DNA of 64,000 nucleotides from Mytilinidion resinicola (taxonomy: Eukaryota > Ascomycota > Dothideomycetes > Mytilinidiales > Mytilinidiaceae). The DNA is taken from the NCBI RefSeq assembly GCF_010093595.1, contig NW_022985475.1, forward strand, positions 217,540-281,539, in the 5' to 3' direction. Position 1 is the stretch's first letter. The number at the start of each line of letters is the position of its first letter. The position numbers and the translations under genes are program-made. Below the pieces are notes generated by a model, which did no database searches, was not told where the DNA came from, and saw nothing but the letters and a program-made list of their open reading frames with translations. Positions 57,634-64,000 of this stretch are shown here, one piece after another.

Positions 57634-58173
57634 GAATGCTGAGAGTTGAGAAAGAAAGAAAGAAAGGAAGGGAATGCGGTGGGTTTGGGTCTTTTGTGTC
57701 CGCAGGGCTGTGCCGTAGATCGGCGATGGCGGTGCAAGGGCGGGATTGGCTGGTGCCTACAATAGTTGTTTGAGGCGCGGTGAGCAGGGAATGGTTTCTC
57801 GAGACACTCGGGATTGTTGGATTCGTTGCAGCCTGCTGAATAGATGTAAGCGTTTGCTTCAAGATATTCTTTCAAAATCTAGTAGCTCACTTGAGAAAAG
57901 TCACGTGATTTGATCACTGTTCTGCTCTTGATACCACGAAAAGAGGCATTCGGTCTGCTTTTGAGTATTATCTTGATTCGGATGTCTGAAAGCCCAGTAC
58001 CTTGGTGTGTGAATAAGGTCCGTCTGATCAGACTGCAGCTGTGGCTGATGTGGTCTTCAGGAAATCCGTTGGAGATTCGCAGGAGTTGGTACCCTGCTAG
58101 TAGGGCGATCTACTCCCACCAACCAGACCACTGAGGGAGTGACTGTTTTGTTAGATATGAAACAGTTTTTGAC
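57634..58173. other. intergenic
   Basis: Promoter of the ankyrin-like gene and 3' end of the upstream giant gene. No gene. Confidence 0.4.
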
Positions 58174-61100
58174 CTAGTACCTGAGGTCTGGATCATAGGG
58201 CTCGGATCTCTGTTTGCCTCGGCGACGGAAGAAATCTAAGATTTTGCCGGAGGCACTCTTAGATCCATCATCTAGCATCGTGCCATGCTTTGACGAGGAT
58301 GTAGGAAGGTTATAATCTTGGATAGTTCTCAGCGAAGGGTCAATTGCGTTGTTCATATGTCTCCCTTCGTAGATGTGCGGTTCATAGATGTGCGGTGTTG
58401 GTGGAGTAATGCTCGTGGTTGACGCTGGCTGGGCCGGGCTTCCGTACGGACGCCGTACTGAGACCTCTTCAATAGAACCTTGTGGCTTATGTGCCTTTTG
58501 ATATTGCGCTATCCTTCGTGTCAATCTATCCTTCGAAGTGTCCCGTCGGACATCGTCATGGCCATCGCTTGCGTAGGATGATCGTCGTGAGAGTTTTTCT
58601 AAGGAGTCTTTGGGTCTTAATCCGCCACCTAATCTACCGAGTTGTTGGGTATCTTTGGAGTCCCCTGGCGATGCCGATAGCTTAGGGTTAGGCGAGGAGA
58701 CGCGCGGAGACGGCATCTCATTCATCTTCGAGTAAGTAGGTAGAGATGACTTTTGCCGTAATTCTTTCATGTCTTCAGCTGACCAGCGTTTGTTTAGGAC
58801 ATTGGGAAGCCTGTCAGACGACGTTCGATTTGGTGTCTGCATAGATGATGGCGGGTAGCGCCTGCGCTCGGCTCGTGGACTTGGTCCAACATATTCGACT
58901 TGAACCGATCGCCTTTTTGTCTCGCTCGACGGTGAAACATACTCGACTTGGACCGTTCGTCTTTTTGGGTCCCTCGGTGTTACATTCTCTCTCTCTTTTG
59001 TTCCTGCTGTGTATACTGTTTAGCACCAATACCTGATAAGGGCCCTAGACCCTACATACCCGAATGTTCCCGATATTCGCTGGACCCCGAATGTTCCCGA
59101 TATTCACTGGACCGGACCAGAGTGTCTCCAGAGACGTTTGCGGTCTCAGAGATAACGAAAGAGACCACATGAACATACTCGCTTAACCAGCTGTGACGAG
59201 CTATTTCGACCATATCGGAGCGTTTCCGAGGGTCCGGTACTAGTATTCGTTTAAGAAGATCCCTGGCGTGAGGGGTCAAATACTCAGGGAAAGTTAAAGG
59301 CGTAGATACAATGTACTTATACAAGAGGTTCATGTTGTCGCCATCGGGGTTTGCTGGGTCGTCGTCAAAGGGAAGATACCCGGCTAACATCGCGTACTGC
59401 GTTGATATCAGCCATATGACCAAAGGAAACAAGAGACCCTGCATCGTGGACTCACCAGGATAATGCCGCAACTCCATATATCAGCTTTACGGCCAGTATA
59501 CATAGCGTCTGATACAACTAGCTCTGGTGCGGCGTAACATGGGGATCCACAAGATGTCTGCATAAGGTCACCCCGGAAGATCCCATCTTTGTTTGGTTGC
59601 GTCAATCTCGATCTCTCTACAAATTCTCGGTTTCCTAGGTTGTACTCAATATCTTCACTCAGCTTATCCGTCAGGTCGAATGTTTTTGCCAAGTTGAAGC
59701 AAGTGACGATGAGGTTCCGGTTCCTATCGAGCTGTATCGTCTCGAGTTTCAGATTACGATGCACGATTCCTTTCAAATGCAGATAACCCACAGCAGAGAC
59801 TAGCTGTGCAAACAGCCTGCGAGCCGCGACGTCTTTGAGATATCTGTGGTTTAAGACATAGTCAAAAAGTTCACCTCCGGAAGCGTACTGTAAAACCAGG
59901 CCTATGTGTCTTTCGGTCTCTACTAATTGATAGAAGCGCTGAATGTTCGGGTGGCTCAGATCTTTTTGAATAACAACTTCTAGATAGAAGTCTTTGTTAA
60001 CTTCTTTCCGTTGATATCGCCGAATTGCGTATTTCGTTCCGGTTAGCGAATGATTGGCCAATTTCACCTTGACTCCGGCGTCTTGGCTCAGGGTCTGTCC
60101 AAGTATGTACTCTCCAAAGTAATTCTTTCGCTGCTTCTTGTTCGGTTTCTTGGACTCTATCTTGGGATCAAGACTGGTCGTAGGCTCGTCTTCTTTGCTT
60201 GTGTGCTCATCCTTATCGCTCGATAGCACGGCAGAGATAGGACGGAACAACGGGAGTATTAGGGGTTTTCTTGGAGTATCAGAAGAGGCGATGTCCGATT
60301 CAGCTTGTCTGAGCAACGGAGCTGGTTCCGAAGACTCGGGCAAAGAATCGTTCCCAGCCGCATGAAGGACAGTACGCGGTGGCTTTGTGTGGCCAGAAGC
60401 TACGCGAGCCGCTGTGTTCGACGTCTTAAGAGCCGTACTGCCCCAAAGATCAGTCCAGGCGTTTATTCCGCCCATGAGTAGAATCGGAGGTCTCTGTAAT
60501 GGCTTATCCGAACTGAACTTAAAGAGCGTATCAAAAAGCCGCTTCAGTGCTACCTCTTGGTAGTTTTGAGGATGTCTGGACAGAAATGTCGTGCTCTCCG
60601 TTGATTCGTCGTAGTATACCACAAAGTCATATTTATCGCGTTGTTCGAACATATTCTGCTCTTCATCCGGAGAAAGAATTAGGCGGTCTTGCAATTGTTC
60701 GGCAGATTTACCCTCTTCGAGAGCGGTCGGTTCCATGCACATAATCTTGTCCCCATAAATATGACCTTTATCAAACAGCTCCCGGTCTCGGACATCAATT
60801 AGCAAAAGGCTATACATGCTCATATAAGCATACAGCTTTTCGGCGCTGATTGTCAGATCTTTCTCTGGCGTAGGGGCTTTGGAAATCACCGGCGCACGAT
60901 AACCTTCGTCGGAGGTTGTGATAGGATTTTTCGAGGTCTAAAAGATGTGAGCGTTTGTCGGCAGGCACTCAATGGTTACGGTATTCTCACAATAGTGTTG
61001 ATTTCTGGACGCGGAGACTCCGCACGAGCTGCGGGCGCCTTACTCTCTGATTCAGATTTTCCAAGCAATGAAGCTAGATGTGAAGACTCCGGCAAAAATT

Positions 61101-63232
61101 CGTTCGCAGTCGCGTGAAGAACAGTAGTTGTCTGATCTTTATCCGGCGTAGGGGCGTTGGAAATTACTGGCGCAGGATAGTAGGACGGGCGACGTTTGGG
61201 TGTGCGGTGCATTTCTACTGTTCTCTCGACGAGACGTTCGATTTCGGCCTTTGAAAATCTGTTAGCTTTACGTTGATTTGATTGAATAGGGGATGGCTTA
61301 CAAAGGTGAGTGGACGAGGGATTGAGAAGGTGGTCTCGAGCCCCTTGCGTCCTCGCTCACTCCGCTCATTCTCCATCTGCGTGTAGTCGTACCCTCCCTC
61401 TTTTAACGCTTCCTCACAAACCCAATATGCCAGAATTTCAGTCCAGGCATTTTGATCCATGAAAGCTGTCGATGCTGGAAGGTCGGTGTTAGTTATTTCA
61501 ACCTTGCCGTCAATATAATCCCACCACAGTCTCTTGACACATATTCGCCACGGTATTCCCACAATCTTGCTGAGCTTTAGAGACGGAGGCTCCGTATGAA
61601 CTACAGGTTCATGTAACGGCCTGTGCGGTGAAGTTCTATCAGGTCGTGGAGGAGGCTTTGGGTCGTACTTCTCCACGAAGTTTCTAGGAAACAGGCCCTC
61701 TTGTTTCGCTCCAGCACCATCAGTGTATTCGCCACTGTACCAGTCCTCATCTTCTTGCTCCGTGACGGTGATTATCTGACCCTGACGGAAGCTCAGATCG
61801 TCCTCGTGCGGGGAAGAGTAATCATAGACGGCCTTGAACATTGTGGCATCGTTCCTCGAAGCTTGAACAATCTTTTCGCGAGCATCTTGTGCTTTGGCAG
61901 TGGAGGCCGTGGCATCAATGGTTTTTTTAGCTTGTGATACCGGGTTTGAGAACGTCACTGAGGTTTTACCGTGGTCTTCAATTGGGGTATTGTTTTCGGC
62001 GCTAAACACTGAAGCCCCCGGGGCTTCTAAGCTTGTTACATCGCTCCAAGCTGCCGAGGCTTCTGTGATGTTTTGACTAGGGGATGTGGAATCATCCTGA
62101 AAGAAGTGCTCCGAACTACCAATGAGGTACGAGCGTTAGCATGGATACGCTCAGAGCGAATGAAAGACGAAGAAATTGCTACCTTTGAATCTCCAAGGAC
62201 GATCTTGCAGAAGATGGCCTTTGTGACTCAAGCCAATCATGTGCAACAGCATCTTTAGCTGTTAGCCGATCTCTAGGTAGCGGAGCCATGAGAGACTTGA
62301 CGAAATCGCAACCGTCAGTGCTGACATTGTGTGACTGCAAGACTTCGACAGGAAAAGTCGTCTTTCCCTTAGCGTAGGGTCCTAAACGCCGGATTGGAAA
62401 CGGTGATTCTCCGGTCAAAGCGCGAAATGTGATTTCTCCTAATGACCAGATATCAACAGCGACGGTGTACCGGTCGCTAACAGCAAGGTTGTCCATGTCC
62501 AGAAGCCCGAGTTGTACAAGCATTTCAGGGGCCAGAAAACCAGGAGTGCCGTTCAACGTTCGCAAAGCAGTCAGCCCTTCTTCAGCACGCTTGCTGATGC
62601 CGAAATCGCCAATTTTAACCCACCAGTCTGGGCCTCTGGATTTAATGAGGATGTTCTATATTCCACCGTTGATGAGTTAAGAAGGGCATTGTGACGAGCA
62701 GAAGCCTTACCGTTGGCTTTAAGTCACGATGAGCGAAGCCATTTTCGTGCATGAACGCAACTCCTTCCAAGATCTGAAACGTGATTTGCTGGACTTCCAA
62801 TTCTGGCAATGGACTAGAGATGTAACCATCAAGATCGCCGAAGGGAAAATACTCCATGGCAATGAACACGCTTTCTCCACTTTCGTACCAGCCAAAGGAT
62901 CGCACGAAGCAACGCTCGTAATTTTCGTGAGAGAACTTGGCGATAGCTTCCAACTCTCGGCTGTAATCAATAGTGTTTGAACGATGCGAATTCTTGCGGA
63001 TCTCTTTTACGGCGCGTTGCTTCGCTTCAGCCTCATCCGATACCAACTTCTCGAGCCAAACCGTTCCGAAAGCGCCGGAGCCAAGAGAGCCACATCGTTG
63101 CCATCGCTCCTCTCTCTTCACAGTGCGTTGCCGAGCGGTGATTCCAGAGACGTAGTAGGTATGATGGGTGTGGCCTGCGTAGAATCGAGTCCTCAGCCTC
63201 GAGTCCCTCACGAGATCTGACGTCGGGGCCAT
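58174..63232 (-). CDS. kinase-SH3-rhodanese-pseudokinase fusion protein
   Basis: Seven exons: 63232-62711, 62655-62183, 62115-61302, 61248-60991, 60937-59456, 59396-59060, 59015-58174. Six GT..AG introns of 44-67 nt keep phase and give 1575 residues. Kinase 1 looks active: GSGAFG, AVKEIRK, HRDLKPTN (D170), DFG (191-193). An SH3 domain (about 425-485, FKAVYDYSSPHEDDLSFRQG) follows, then a duplicated APVISxAPTPxKD linker. Next is a Doa4-type rhodanese (about 717-855, LLLIDVRDRELFDKGHI) whose active loop is YYDESTES without Cys. Kinase 2 (from about 962) is KIN4-like but HRD is HRN (N1084), DFG is CFN and the Gly loop is degraded. The tail has TVQVEYV repeats. Kinase 1 may signal while the dead kinase scaffolds. 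Confidence 0.75.
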
Positions 63233-64000
63233 GGCAGCATAGGGGCGCTCGTAGCATATAAGCAAGAAGAGATTATGCAATGCATCACACGCTACAAGTA
63301 CTGCAAAAGGACACAAAGGAGAGACGTTAGTCCATGAATGTGTGAAAAAGTTCGGATTGTGAAGGCTGAAGCGCTGAGCGCGGGGCCTGCGCGCTAACGA
63401 ATTCCAGCTCACCCTCTTCTCTCACTCCGTCGCCAAAACTCTGCAACAACAATTCTTCCATCATTCTTTCTTTCAAAAACATCATACAGACCTCCATTCT
63501 TTTGGTACTGGGCAAAGTGTGGCCCCTGCAAGTTGTGACGATAAAGAACAATTCACGTGACCCTTGACCAGGCATCAGCTTTGGCAGAACATCAGCCTCT
63601 CCTTTGATGCCCTAGAGCATTTGATTTCCATTGAGATCTGGTAAGCTCTCGAACTATGATTGACATTCGGCCCATCCCATATTGACTCCTGGCGCATGAT
63701 GGAACGGTGCTGGTAGTTGAACCACCGGAAAGGCCCCGACGCCACGAAATTCAGCATAGAAATCATCGTATTCGACTCAGAGAACTAAACTCATAAGTAC
63801 AAACTGCTATGCTATACCTGGGAGTCTCCGGAAACTTGTCTCCGCATAGTACTCGACGTTCACTGCGAACACCGTTCTACCTCACACTCGGCTTCAGCAA
63901 TCCGATCAATTGCGACATATCCATCTCCGACAAGTCTTGGGGCAATGATGACTATTTGTTGTTCTGATAGTCAGAAAAATATAAAATCTTTCTGATTGTC
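63233..64000. other. upstream region of the fusion gene
   Basis: It contains the promoter and leader. An open frame runs 60 codons upstream of the chosen ATG but has no similarity to the kinase. Nothing else recognised up to the window edge. Confidence 0.4.

Overview
The window is nuclear DNA of a filamentous ascomycete (Pezizomycotina). The support is short (about 45-75 nt) GT..AG introns that restore reading phase in most multi-exon genes, plus typical gene content: an Alba-like protein, NAA10, PCYT2/ECT1, a HET-domain protein, a patatin-NB-ARC-TPR receptor, a LaeA-like methyltransferase and a Baeyer-Villiger monooxygenase. The class cannot be fixed from the sequence alone. No rRNA or tRNA gene and no CRISPR array was recognised; no complete autonomous transposon was seen, only short non-autonomous elements.

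Layout. 1.5-12.7 kb: ordinary genes (MDR oxidoreductase, Alba-like protein, NAA10 acetyltransferase, 2-oxoglutarate dioxygenase, ten-exon SAM methyltransferase, a small serine-rich orphan). 13.1-30.3 kb: a tandem array of eleven intronless genes and pseudogenes of one family that I do not recognise. Its members share a predicted beta-rich N-terminal module (motif like FPxDATAR, later VRVEW) and about half end in a RING finger; several are decaying. 30.9-42.0 kb: ECT1, a conserved fungal protein, a BVMO, a HET-domain protein and a membrane protein. 42.4-47.0 kb: a fungal NLR (patatin-NB-ARC-TPR) with two MITE copies inside one intron. 48.5-50.8 kb: a degraded membrane-protein gene. 51.2-57.6 kb: two F-box-like proteins, a luciferase-domain protein and a secreted ankyrin-like gene split by one in-frame stop. 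58.2-63.2 kb: one seven-exon gene predicted to encode kinase-SH3-rhodanese-pseudokinase in a single 1575-residue chain.

Taken together, the middle of the window is an accessory island. The RING array, HET protein and NLR are all of types linked in fungi to self/non-self recognition or protein turnover. The island also holds the pseudogenes, tandem duplications, two MITE families and most of the C-to-T type nonsense or missense changes. The flanks are housekeeping genes. The two strongest candidates for undescribed biology are the tandem RING/beta-module family and the kinase-SH3-rhodanese-pseudokinase fusion.
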